Assembly: GCA_029266525.1 (NCBI GenBank)
Contig: JAQSWQ010000003.1
Coordinates: 38,436-102,435 of the forward strand
Length of the DNA stretch: 64,000 bases
Origin: Microvirga sp.
GTDB lineage: Bacteria; Pseudomonadota; Alphaproteobacteria; Rhizobiales; Beijerinckiaceae
Direction: 5' to 3'
In this document: one piece after another, positions 36,667-44,764 of the stretch
How the letters are laid out: each line of letters opens with the position of its first letter
Numbering within the stretch: the stretch's first letter is position 1
The notes under the pieces: model-generated
The model's input: the letters and a program-made list of their open reading frames with translations, nothing else
Database searches by the model: none
Told to the model about the DNA's origin: nothing
Program-made: the position numbers and the translations under genes

Positions 36667-37563
36667 ATGCACCTCCTCGACATAGACCAGCTCCGCACCT
36701 TCGTGGCGATTGCGGATTCAGGCTCCTTCACCCGGGCCGCCGATGTCGTTCACAAGACCCAGAGCGCCGTCTCGATGCAGATGAAGCGGCTCGAGGAGCG
36801 CGTCGGCCGCGCCGTTTTCGAGCGCGACGGCCGCGCTTCGAAGCTCACCGAGGACGGCGAGCGCCTCCTCGATTACGCGCGCCGCATCGTGCGGCTCAAT
36901 ACGGAGTGCGTCGCCTCCTTCAACGAGGCCGATCTCACTGGCCGGGTTCGCCTCGGCCTGCCCGACGACTACGCCGACTGCTACCTGCCGGAGATCCTCG
37001 CCCGCTTCTCGCGTTCCAATCCGCGCGCCGAGGTCACGGTGATGTGCGAGCCGACGCCGCACCTGCTCGACCGCATTCAGAACGGCGATCTCGACCTCGC
37101 CATCATCACTCATATGGACCGCCGCGGGCCCTCCGAGATCGTGCGCGTCGAGCAGCTCCTCTGGGTGACCTCGGCTCGCCACGCCGTCCATGAGGAAACG
37201 CCGGTGCCGCTCGCCCTCGGACGCCCGACTTGCGATTGGCGCCAATCGGCGACCGACGCGCTGCAGGGCATCGGGCGGCCCTTCCGGGTGCTCTTCGTGA
37301 GCTGGCACTCGACCGCGGTTGGCGCTGCCGTGAACGCGGGGCTCGCGGTGTCCGTCCTGCCCGAAAGCGCGATCCGCTCCGGGATGCGCATCCTCGGCCC
37401 CTCGGACGGCTTCCCGGCCCTGCCCTCGTGCAAGATCGGCCTCGTCCGTAACCATCGCGAGGAGAACTCCCTGGCCGACGCGCTTGCAACCCAGATCAAG
37501 CAGAGCCTCGACAATCTTGGTGGCGGCCGCATCGCGCCGGCGCTCGCCCAGGCCGCCGAATAG
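36667..37563 (+). CDS. LysR-family transcriptional regulator
   Basis: 298 residues with the N-terminal winged helix-turn-helix (LRTFVAIADSGSFTRAADVVHKTQSAVSMQMKRLEERVG, about 9-47; quoted here only as a position guide, key residues are the SAVS turn) and the periplasmic-binding-protein-like effector domain (about 90-280, VRLGLPDDYADCYLPEILARF). The effector is unknown. It has its own promoter and a possible operator at 36628. Neighbours give no clear pathway: a DUF1127 gene diverges from it and a nuclease-like gene follows. Confidence 0.93.
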   Translation: MHLLDIDQLRTFVAIADSGSFTRAADVVHKTQSAVSMQMKRLEERVGRAVFERDGRASKLTEDGERLLDYARRIVRLNTECVASFNEADLTGRVRLGLPDDYADCYLPEILARFSRSNPRAEVTVMCEPTPHLLDRIQNGDLDLAIITHMDRRGPSEIVRVEQLLWVTSARHAVHEETPVPLALGRPTCDWRQSATDALQGIGRPFRVLFVSWHSTAVGAAVNAGLAVSVLPESAIRSGMRILGPSDGFPALPSCKIGLVRNHREENSLADALATQIKQSLDNLGGGRIAPALAQAAE

Positions 37564-37656
37564 TCCCTGAGCCAAGCGCTGGCAGCTTGGAACCCGGCCG
37601 AGCTATGCAACCATGAGTCTTGTGCTCCCTCCGTAGGACAGCAATGATGACGGATC

Positions 37657-37734
37657 GTGCTTTGGCGCTACACCCTAATCCTGGTCGGCGTTCTCGGCTT
37701 CGCGGCCTGGGCGGTCTTCCTCTACGCCTATTGA
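37657..37734 (+). CDS. Possible 25-residue membrane peptide
   Basis: A short frame starting GTG at 37657 and stopping at 37734, reading LWRYTLILVGVLGFAAWAVFLY: basic start and a single perfect-length membrane helix. A stop codon lies 9 bases upstream, so it cannot be longer, and the ribosome binding site is weak. It is not overlapped by a gene on either strand. A real small protein or a chance hydrophobic frame. Confidence 0.3.
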   Translation: MLWRYTLILVGVLGFAAWAVFLYAY

Positions 37735-37807
37735 GCACCGCCCGGCTCCGCGCCCCCCGTGCGCCTCGCCTGGTTTCTTTCCCGTCGATCCGAGGCTTGC
37801 GGCGCCG

Positions 37808-38632
37808 ATGAGACGAGGGCTCGTCGCGGTGACGTTCGCGACGCTCGGCGTGGCGGCTGGGGCTTCTGCGGCCGAGGAGGCCGCGCCGGTCGCGGGCGGC
37901 GCCGGTTCTGCCCTCTGCGCGCCGCGCCGCTTCGAGGACCGCATCGGCACGCTGACCGCGCGCGGCGAGATCACGCTCGCCTCCGGACGCCTCGCGAAGC
38001 TCGCGGGCATCCGCATGGCCGTTGAGCCCGCAGCTCTGGAACCCGCCGCGGAGTGGCTCCGCTCTTTTGAGGGCAGCGCTGTCGAAGTCGGCGCGCTCGC
38101 GGCGGAGCCGGACCGCTGGGGCCGCCTTTCCGCCACCCTCGTCGTGACAAGCGATGCCGGCCCGGTCGATCTCGGCCGCGGGCTGGTCGCGGCGGGCTTC
38201 GCCTTGGTCGACGCAGGGGAAGCCGACCGCCTCTGCCAGCCGGAACTTCTCCTGCGCGAAGCGCGAGCCCGCGAGCTGCGGATCGGCCTGTGGCGCGGCG
38301 ACCGCTACATGCCCATCACGGCGGCAGAGCTCGAGACGCTTCGGCAGCGCGTCGGGCAGTTTGCGCTCGTCGAGGGGCGCATCCGCTCGGTCGGAGAGCG
38401 TCGCCAGCGCACCTACCTCAACTTCGGACCCGACTGGAAAGCCGATTTCACGATCACAATTCCGCAACGAACTTGGCGGAGCATCCGCGAGCGCGGCCAT
38501 TCGGCGGAGGGCTTGAGGGGCCGCAGGGTACGGGCGCGGGGTCTGGTCGAGGAATGGGGCGGTCCCGCTATGACCATCATGGCGCCTGAAATGCTCGAGA
38601 TCCTGGACGAGGTGATTCCCCGGCGTCGATGA
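37808..38632 (+). CDS. Exported SNase-fold (thermonuclease-like) protein, probably inactive
   Basis: 274 residues with a signal peptide (about 1-21, ending GASAAEE). The body follows the staphylococcal nuclease fold: strand GRLAKLAGIRM, the segment EPDRWGRLSATLV (counterpart of DRYGR, with Arg kept), GRGLVAAGFALV, and REARARELRIGLWRG. The usual IRLAGIDAPE with its acidic residues is replaced by AKLAGIRMAV, so a nuclease function is doubtful. The second half (about 175-270) adds an OB-like strand set (LVEGRIRSVGERRQRTYLNFG). Its stop overlaps the M48 gene by ATGA. Confidence 0.82.
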   Translation: MRRGLVAVTFATLGVAAGASAAEEAAPVAGGAGSALCAPRRFEDRIGTLTARGEITLASGRLAKLAGIRMAVEPAALEPAAEWLRSFEGSAVEVGALAAEPDRWGRLSATLVVTSDAGPVDLGRGLVAAGFALVDAGEADRLCQPELLLREARARELRIGLWRGDRYMPITAAELETLRQRVGQFALVEGRIRSVGERRQRTYLNFGPDWKADFTITIPQRTWRSIRERGHSAEGLRGRRVRARGLVEEWGGPAMTIMAPEMLEILDEVIPRRR

Positions 38633-40101
38633 TGAGCGCCCGATTTCCACAGCTGGCGCGCCTCTTGGGCGCGACCGCCTTCGCCGTCTTTCTCGCCGGG
38701 TGCGTGACGGACCAGACGAGCTCGCTCGTCGCGCCTGCGAACCCGCTCCCGGCCGGCGCGCCGCGGCTCTCGGGCGACGATCGCGCGGGCGAGCGCGAGC
38801 ATGCCCGGCTGGTCGCGGCCTTCGGCGGGGAGTACCGCGCGCCGGAGGCGCTGCGGCTCCTGACCGAGATCACCGCCCGGCTCGTCGCCGCGACCGAGCG
38901 GCCGGACGAGGCCTATCAGATCGCGATCCTCGACTCGCCCGCCGTCAACGCCTTCGCGCTGCCCTCGGGCCGGCTCTACGTGACCCGCGGGCTCCTTGCG
39001 CTCGCGAATGACGCCTCCGAGGTCGCCGGCGTGCTGGCGCACGAGATCGCGCATGTGACGCTGCGTCACGCCAGCGCCCGCAGCGAGCTGGCGCTGAAAT
39101 CGGCGCTGGTCAGCCGGGTCGTGACCGACGTGCTGAACGATCCCTCGGCCGCCGCCATGCTCGCCGACCAGTCGCGTTTCAAGATCGCCGGCTTCTCGCG
39201 GGCGCAGGAGCTCGAGGCGGACCAGATCGGCGTCAAAACCCTGTCGAAGGCCGGCTACGATCCCTATGCGGCCTCGCGATTTCTCAGCTCGCTCGGCCGG
39301 GCCGGCACGCTTGCGGTCTCGGCGGCGGGCGCCGGCGGCAGAACCGCGGCCGACGTGCTCTCGAGCCACCCGGGCACGCCGGAGCGCATCGCCTTGTCGC
39401 TCCAGGCCGCACGCCGGAGCGGTGGGCCGGGACTCGGCGAGAGCGGGCGCGAGCGCTACCTCGCTGCGGTCGACGGCATTGCCTATGGCGACAATCCGAC
39501 CGACGGAATGGTGCGCGGGCGCCGCTTCGTGCATCCGAGGCTCGGCATCGCCTTCGAGGCGCCGGAGGGGATTGCCCTCGAGAACTCGGCCAAGGCCGTG
39601 CTCGGGGCTTCGCCCGACGGCAGCCGCCGCTTCCTCTTCGACGCCATCGAGGCCGCCGAGAACCAGAGTCTCGCCGAGGTGCTGCGCTCCTCCTGGAACG
39701 AGGCGGTCGAGACGGAAAGCGTCGAGACCCTCTCCGTGAACGGCGCGCCGGCCGCGCTCGCCATCGCCAAGGGCAAGGAATGGATTTTCCGCCTCGCCGC
39801 GCTCCGCCTCGGCGGGACGACCTATCGGCTCGTGCTCGCCTGGAAGGGCGGCCCGGCCGATCTCGACCGCGCCTTCCGGGCCTCGCTCGAATCGGTGCGG
39901 GCGCTCAGCGCCGAGGAGGCCCGCGGGGTCCGCCCGCTGCGGGTGCAGCTCGTGACGGCGGGGCCGGGCGACAGGGTCGAGGATATTGCCGCCCGCATGG
40001 TGACGGCGAACCGGCCGCTCGAGCGCTTCCTCGTCCTCAACGGGCTGGAGAGGGACGCCGCGCTGAAGCCCGGCGGCCGCTACAAGATCGTCGCCGAATA
40101 G
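38629..40101 (+). CDS. M48 family metalloprotease lipoprotein (BepA-like)
   Basis: 490 residues. A lipobox (VFLAGC, C25) anchors it to a membrane on the periplasmic side. The zinc site is HEIAH at 138-142 with the third ligand in ELEADQIG; the protease domain ends near 260. A second domain of about 150 residues (FVHPRLGIAFEAPEGIALEN) precedes a C-terminal peptidoglycan-binding-like segment (DIAARMVTANRPLERFLVLNGL). BepA/Loip-type proteins do outer-membrane quality control. Overlap with the SNase-like gene suggests a shared transcript. Confidence 0.93.
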   Translation: MMSARFPQLARLLGATAFAVFLAGCVTDQTSSLVAPANPLPAGAPRLSGDDRAGEREHARLVAAFGGEYRAPEALRLLTEITARLVAATERPDEAYQIAILDSPAVNAFALPSGRLYVTRGLLALANDASEVAGVLAHEIAHVTLRHASARSELALKSALVSRVVTDVLNDPSAAAMLADQSRFKIAGFSRAQELEADQIGVKTLSKAGYDPYAASRFLSSLGRAGTLAVSAAGAGGRTAADVLSSHPGTPERIALSLQAARRSGGPGLGESGRERYLAAVDGIAYGDNPTDGMVRGRRFVHPRLGIAFEAPEGIALENSAKAVLGASPDGSRRFLFDAIEAAENQSLAEVLRSSWNEAVETESVETLSVNGAPAALAIAKGKEWIFRLAALRLGGTTYRLVLAWKGGPADLDRAFRASLESVRALSAEEARGVRPLRVQLVTAGPGDRVEDIAARMVTANRPLERFLVLNGLERDAALKPGGRYKIVAE

Positions 40102-40212
40102 GCCCGCGGGCCGTCGGTTGAGCGTTCCGCCGCGCGCTCCGCTCGCACGCGGCGATTGCAGGCTCTCACCCGCGGCGGGTATCAAGCCTTGTGATCGAAC
40201 GCCAGCGCGCCA

Positions 40213-40785
40213 TTACGCCGCCCGCTTCCGCCCTGGGGCCGAGTCGTTCGCAGCGGCAGCGAGCGTCGCCGCGAGGTCGGGCCTGTCCTCCGGCTCGCCG
40301 GTCGCCGAGACGAGGCCGCGCGCGCCGTGGAGCGCGCCGGGCCGGAGTTCGCGGGCGAGGAAGCGCTCGCGCTCATAGGGCCCCGGCAGCCAAAGGCGGC
40401 CGGTGCTCTCGGCCGAGAAGCCGAAGCGGGCGTAGTAGGGCGGGTCGCCGATGAGGAGGACGGCGCGGTGGCCGAGGGCTTTGGCGCGCGCCAGCGCCTC
40501 GCGCATGAGCTTCGCGCCGAGACCGAGGCCCTGCAGCCGGCAATCGACGGCGATCGGCCCGAGCAGCAGGGCCGGCCGGTTCGGGCCGGCGGTCACGTGC
40601 CACAGGCGCACCGTGCCGACGATCTCGCCCTCGCGCTCGAGCACGAGCGCGAGATGCGGCGCGGGCTTGCGGCCCTCGCGCAGGCGCTCGCACGTCTTCG
40701 CGAAGCGCGCGTCGCCGAAGCAGGAATCGAGGAGCCGCTCGCGGGCGGCGATATCGGTCGGAAGCTCTTCACGGATCGCGAGCAT
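40213..40785 (-). CDS. GNAT family N-acetyltransferase
   Basis: 190 residues. Acetyl-CoA motif A is visible as LQGLGLGAKLMREALARAKALG, preceded by LLLGPIAVD and followed by AVLLIGDPPYYARFGFS, a set found in YhbS-like acetyltransferases. Substrate unknown. It lies downstream of the ornithine decarboxylase gene, separated by a family B repeat copy, and ends convergent with the M48 gene 111 bases away; that gap holds only GC-rich palindromes. Confidence 0.9.
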   Translation of the reverse strand: MLAIREELPTDIAARERLLDSCFGDARFAKTCERLREGRKPAPHLALVLEREGEIVGTVRLWHVTAGPNRPALLLGPIAVDCRLQGLGLGAKLMREALARAKALGHRAVLLIGDPPYYARFGFSAESTGRLWLPGPYERERFLARELRPGALHGARGLVSATGEPEDRPDLAATLAAAANDSAPGRKRAA

Positions 40786-40815
40786 GTCGCACCCCCAATC
40801 TGGTCAAGGCCGTGG

Positions 40816-40895
40816 TCCCGGATGCGGCGCAGCCGCGATCCGGGATCTTCCGGTCGTGAGGCGGATGGAGATCCCCAGGGTCGAGCCCCGGGGAT
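40816..40895. repeat. Degenerate family B repeat: two tandem hairpins
   Basis: TCCCGGAT (40816) pairs with ATCCGGGA (40838) with GCGGC / GCCGC inside; a second hairpin ATCCCC / GGGGAT follows at 40871-40895. Resembles one half of the copies at 3151 and 7237. Sits between the decarboxylase and GNAT genes, both on the minus strand, and could end the decarboxylase transcript. Confidence 0.55.
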
Positions 40896-40920
40896 ACGTG
40901 ATCTGCCGGGGCGCTGCCCG

Positions 40921-42075
40921 TCAGATCACGTAGCTCTTCAAGGGCGGGAAGCCGTTGAAGGCGACGGCCGAGTAGGTCGTGGTGTAGGCGCCCGTGCCCT
41001 CGATCAGGACCTTGTCGCCGATCTCGAGCGAGACCGGCAGCATGTAGGGCTCCTTCTCGTAGAGCACGTCGGCCGAGTCGCAGGTCGGGCCGGCGAGCAC
41101 GCAAGGGGCCTTGCGGTCCCGGTCGTGCTCGGTGCGGATCGGGTAGCGGATCGACTCGTCCATCGTCTCGGCGAGCCCGCCGAACTTGCCGATGTCGAGA
41201 TAGACCCAGCGCACCTCGTCCTCGTCCTTCGACTTCCTCGACACGAGCACCACCTCGGCCTCGATCGCCCCGGCATTGCCGACCATGCCGCGGCCCGGCT
41301 CGATGATGGTCTCCGGGATGCGGTTGCCGAAGTGCTTGGTCAGGCCCCGGAAGATCGCCTCGCCGTAGGATTGCACCGCCGGGACGCTCTTCAGGTACTT
41401 CGTCGGGAAGCCGCCGCCGAGATTGACCATCGAGAGGTGGATGCCGCGCTCGGCGCATTCGCGGAAGATCCGCGAGGCGGAGGCGAGCGCCACGTCCCAG
41501 GCGCCGGTGTTCCTCTGCTGCGAGCCGACGTGGAACGACACCCCGTAAGCCTCGAGCCCGAGCCGGTAGGCGTGCTCCAGCACCTCGACCGCCATCTCCG
41601 GCACGCAGCCGAACTTCCGCGACAGCGGCCACTCGGCGCCGGCGCAGTCGCACAGGATGCGGCAGAAGACCTTGACCTCGCGCTTGTCGATGCCGGCTTC
41701 CCTCGCGGCGCGGGCGATCTTCTCGACCTCGGCCTCGCAATCGACCGCGAACAGCCGCACGCCGAGCTCGAGCGCGCGCAGGATGTCGCGCTCCTTCTTG
41801 ATGGTGTTGCCGAAGGAGATGCGCTCCGCCGTGGCGCCCGCCGCGAGCACGAGCTGGACCTCCGCCACCGAGGCGGCGTCGAAGCACGAGCCGAGCTTCG
41901 CGAGAAGGCTCAGCACCTCCGGCGCGGGATTGGCCTTGACGGCATAGAACACGCGCGTGTTCGGCAGCGCGCGGGCGAACTTCATGTAGTTGTCCTGCAC
42001 GACCTCGAGGTCGAGCACCATGCAGGGCCCGTCCTCATGTCGGTTGCGCAGGAACTCGCGGATGCGCTCGGTCAT
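40921..42075 (-). CDS. Type III PLP-dependent ornithine (or lysine/ornithine) decarboxylase
   Basis: Makes putrescine (possibly cadaverine) from ornithine (or lysine). It has 384 residues: a TIM-barrel domain with PLP lysine K47 in FYAVKANP, the phosphate-binding GGGFP (MVNLGGGFPTKY), EPGRGMVGNAGAI, and a C-terminal beta domain with the catalytic cysteine loop GPTCDSADV. This alanine-racemase-like fold is the eukaryotic-type ODC common in alphaproteobacteria. Ribosome binding site GGGGAGAG precedes the ATG. The gene is preceded by a leader of about 480 bases. Substrate choice between ornithine and lysine cannot be read reliably here. Confidence 0.95.
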   Translation of the reverse strand: MTERIREFLRNRHEDGPCMVLDLEVVQDNYMKFARALPNTRVFYAVKANPAPEVLSLLAKLGSCFDAASVAEVQLVLAAGATAERISFGNTIKKERDILRALELGVRLFAVDCEAEVEKIARAAREAGIDKREVKVFCRILCDCAGAEWPLSRKFGCVPEMAVEVLEHAYRLGLEAYGVSFHVGSQQRNTGAWDVALASASRIFRECAERGIHLSMVNLGGGFPTKYLKSVPAVQSYGEAIFRGLTKHFGNRIPETIIEPGRGMVGNAGAIEAEVVLVSRKSKDEDEVRWVYLDIGKFGGLAETMDESIRYPIRTEHDRDRKAPCVLAGPTCDSADVLYEKEPYMLPVSLEIGDKVLIEGTGAYTTTYSAVAFNGFPPLKSYVI

Positions 42076-42554
42076 GGCGCTCTCCCCACCAAAGGCTCAA
42101 TCGGGCGCGAGATGCGCCCCGGTTGACGATGCAGGCGGCAAGACCGCCTGGGCTCAGCGGGGAAGAGTCATCGCGCCGGCCGTGCGATGGAGACACGAGC
42201 GGCGTCGACGGGCTCTTCGCCCGAGAAGCTGCCTTTGTTTGGATGGGGAGACCCCAACCGCACGCCGGGCAAGATGGACAAGCCTCTTCGGTGTCGACCT
42301 TTGGAGGGCCGACGAGACCAAAAAAGCCCGCTCCGTCGTTGCTTTAAGCTGCGTCCCCCGTGGAGTGCGGGGTTCGCCGGTTTCGCCTCCGGCTGCCGGT
42401 CGTTGTTCGGGACACGGACCTTGATCGGCCCGGGGTCCTTGCCTCGGGGATATCCATTCCCCCGAGAGCGAACCCTCGTCCCTGGCGGCTGTCCGGCCTC
42501 TTGTCCGGATGCCCACCGACCAGCACGCGGCCACAGGCACGTGCGAAATTGGGC
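42076..42554 (-). ncRNA. Long structured 5' leader of the decarboxylase gene, speF RNA candidate
   Basis: About 480 bases of transcribed leader are implied by the promoter at 42561-42589. On the minus strand it folds locally at several places: CTCGGGGG / CCCCGAG near 42445-42468, CCCCG / CGGGG near 42356-42373, GGGG / CCCC at 42245-42256, AGGCGG / CCGCCT at 42132-42148 and GGGCGC / GCGCCC just before the ribosome binding site. There is also a U-run (CGGGCTTTTTT at about 42320-42330). Rfam describes a speF leader RNA upstream of alphaproteobacterial ornithine decarboxylases; position and size fit. Open frames on the plus strand here have no family support. Confidence 0.6.
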
Positions 42555-42560
42555 AGGGCT

Positions 42561-42589
42561 TAGATACGTGCGTTTCCCCCCGATCTCAA
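42561..42589 (-). promoter_or_regulatory. Promoter of the decarboxylase leader transcript
   Basis: On the minus strand TTGAGA (42584-42589) and TATCTA (42561-42566) are separated by 17 bases. Start of transcription is expected near 42554. The rest of the gap to the glucan gene (42590-42760) shows nothing I can assign. Confidence 0.6.
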
Positions 42590-42760
42590 GTGGCGCTTTC
42601 GGGGTTTTTCGAGGATATCCGCAGCATTCCGCCCCCGTTCAGGCACCCTGGTCCTGATCGTGCCAAAGCGTCACGGCGCTGCAGAACCGTGGACGCCGGA
42701 AACCGCCTCGCTTACCTGTGCCGCGCAACTCGTTTCATTCCGGACCGTTTGTAGCTGCCG

Positions 42761-44317
42761 ATGCGTCTCTCCCGCCGCAACCTTCTTGAGGCTGTTGCCG
42801 CGCTCGCGGCAACGCCCGCGCTCGCGCAGCCGAGCGGCCCGCCGACGCCTGCGCCGTTTCGCTACGAGGACGTCGTGCGGCGCGCACGCGAGCTCGCGAG
42901 CGTGGCATTCGAGGCAAGCGCGCCGCCCTTGCCGGAGCCGCTCAGCCGGCTCGATTTCGACGCCTATCGCGACATCCGCTTCCGGCCGGACCGCGCGCTG
43001 CTTGCCTCGAGCGGCGGGCCGTTCCGGCTGCAGCTTTTCCACCTCGGCTTCCTGTACCAGCGCCCAGTGACCGTGAACGTCATCCGCGACGGCGTGCCGA
43101 CGCCGATCGCCTACCAGCCGCAGCTCTTCGATTACGGCCGCACCCGCATCGAGCGGCCGTTGCCGGTGAATGTCGGCTTCGCAGGCTTCCGGCTGCACTA
43201 CCCGCTCAACGATCCGCGCGTGTTCGACGAGCTCATCGCCTTCCTCGGCTCGAGCTATTTCCGCTTCCTCGGCCGCGACCAGCGCTACGGGCTCTCGGCC
43301 CGCGGCCTTGCGGTCAACGCGTTGCGAAACGGCGAACCTGAGGAGTTCCCTTACTTCCGCGAGTTCTGGGTCGACATCCCGCCGCCCTCCGGGCCCGACC
43401 GCATCCTGGTCTACGGCCTGCTCGACGGCCCGTCCGTCGCCGGCGCCTACCGCTTCGACCTCTACCCGGCGGTCGAGACGACGATCGACGTCACCGCAAC
43501 GCTGTTCCCGCGCCGGCCGATGCCGTCGGTCGGCCTCGCCCCGCTCACCTCGATGTTCTTCGAGGGCGAGAACGACCGGCGGCGCGTCGACAGCTTCCGG
43601 CCCGAGGTGCACGATTCGGACGGGCTCCTGATGCATACCGGGGCCGGCGAATGGATCTGGCGGCCTCTGCATAACCCAGCCGGCAAGTGGGTCTCGGCCT
43701 TCATCGACAACAACCCGCGCGGCTTCGGCCTCCTGCAGCGCGACCGGACCTTCGAGAACTACCAGGACCTCGAGAGCGTCTATCACCTCAGGCCCGGCTA
43801 CTGGGTCGAGCCGACCGGGCAGTGGGGCGAGGGCCGGGTCGAGCTGATCGAGCTTCCGACCGACAACGAGACCATGGACAACATCGTCGCCTATTGGCAG
43901 CCGCGCAGCCCTTACGAGCCGGGCCAGGAGATCGCCTTCGGCTACCGCCTGCGCGCCGTGACCGCGACCGACGACATGCATCCCGGCGGCAAGGTCGCGA
44001 ACACCTTCCAGGCCCCGGCCAAGGCGAGCGGCTCGGCAGATCCCGGCGACCCGCTGGCGCGTCGCTTCATGATCGATTTCGCCGGCGGCAACCTTGGCTT
44101 CTACCTGCCCGATCCGGGCCAGGTTCAGGTCGTGCCCTGGACCTCGAACGGGCGGATCACCCACACCTTCGTCGTGCCGAACGAGCATGTCCGCGGCTTC
44201 CGGGCGGCCTTCGACGTGAGGCTCGAGCCGGGGCAGTCGACGGATCTCCGGGCCTTCCTCAAGGCCGGCAACAAGGCGCTCACCGAGACCTGGACGTTTC
44301 CGTGGACCGCGCCGTGA
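42761..44317 (+). CDS. Periplasmic glucan biosynthesis protein, MdoG/OpgG-OpgD family
   Basis: 518 residues. An N-terminal twin-arginine leader (LSRRNLLEAVAALAATPALAQ) points to Tat export as for OpgD. The mature protein begins PFRYEDVVRRARELA and has LDFDAYRDIRFRPDRALL, GSSYFRFLGRDQRYGLSARGLA and SMFFEGEN, family landmarks of the beta-sandwich glucan-binding domain, with the second domain after about 400. It makes or modifies osmoregulated periplasmic glucans. No mdoH glycosyltransferase gene is in the window. The next gene overlaps its stop codon. Confidence 0.95.
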   Translation: MRLSRRNLLEAVAALAATPALAQPSGPPTPAPFRYEDVVRRARELASVAFEASAPPLPEPLSRLDFDAYRDIRFRPDRALLASSGGPFRLQLFHLGFLYQRPVTVNVIRDGVPTPIAYQPQLFDYGRTRIERPLPVNVGFAGFRLHYPLNDPRVFDELIAFLGSSYFRFLGRDQRYGLSARGLAVNALRNGEPEEFPYFREFWVDIPPPSGPDRILVYGLLDGPSVAGAYRFDLYPAVETTIDVTATLFPRRPMPSVGLAPLTSMFFEGENDRRRVDSFRPEVHDSDGLLMHTGAGEWIWRPLHNPAGKWVSAFIDNNPRGFGLLQRDRTFENYQDLESVYHLRPGYWVEPTGQWGEGRVELIELPTDNETMDNIVAYWQPRSPYEPGQEIAFGYRLRAVTATDDMHPGGKVANTFQAPAKASGSADPGDPLARRFMIDFAGGNLGFYLPDPGQVQVVPWTSNGRITHTFVVPNEHVRGFRAAFDVRLEPGQSTDLRAFLKAGNKALTETWTFPWTAP

Positions 44318-44760
44318 GGCCGCGGATCAGGCCCGCCACCCTCGACGATGTGGACGGCCTTCTCGCGATCGAGCGCGTCTTCCCGACCGACCGGCTGACC
44401 CGCCGCAGCTTCCGCCACGCGGTGCAATCGGCGGCGAGCGACCTCCTCGTCGCCGAGGGCGCCGACGGGCCGATCGGCTACGCGCTCGTCCAGCGCCGCA
44501 GGAACTCGGCGGCCGGGCATCTGAGCTCGATCGCGGTCAAGCGCGGCGCCGCCGGACGGGGGCTGGGCAAGCAGCTCCTGCGCGCCGCCGAAGCGGAAGC
44601 GAAGGCCAAGGGCTGCGCGCGGCTTCGCCTCGAGGTCCGCGCCGACAACACCGCCGCCCAGCGGCTCTACCACAAGACCGGCTACCGCCGCTTCGAGGTG
44701 GCCGGGGACTATTACGAGGACGGCGAGGCCGCCTGGCGCTACGAGAAGACGCTGACGTGA
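44314..44760 (+). CDS. GNAT family N-acetyltransferase (RimI-like)
   Basis: 148 residues from a GTG at 44314 that overlaps the preceding stop as GTGA. It begins RPRIRPATLDDVDGLLAIE, carries the acetyl-CoA motif GRGLGKQLLRAAEAEAKAKG and the RimI-like C-terminal NTAAQRLYHKTGYRRFEVAGDYYEDGE. Such proteins acetylate protein N termini or small molecules; the target is unknown. Translational coupling to the glucan protein is an observation without a known meaning. Confidence 0.9.
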   Translation: MRPRIRPATLDDVDGLLAIERVFPTDRLTRRSFRHAVQSAASDLLVAEGADGPIGYALVQRRRNSAAGHLSSIAVKRGAAGRGLGKQLLRAAEAEAKAKGCARLRLEVRADNTAAQRLYHKTGYRRFEVAGDYYEDGEAAWRYEKTLT

Positions 44761-44764
44761 GCCG

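Noticed and set aside
40102..40212. Gap between the M48 and GNAT genes as an RNA gene
   Set aside because: Only short GC-rich palindromes are visible. No tRNA-like or conserved RNA fold was recognised.
42123..42754. Short open frames on both strands in the decarboxylase leader region
   Set aside because: They overlap one another, have no common protein motif, and the interval is better explained as a structured leader. A leader peptide inside it cannot be excluded.
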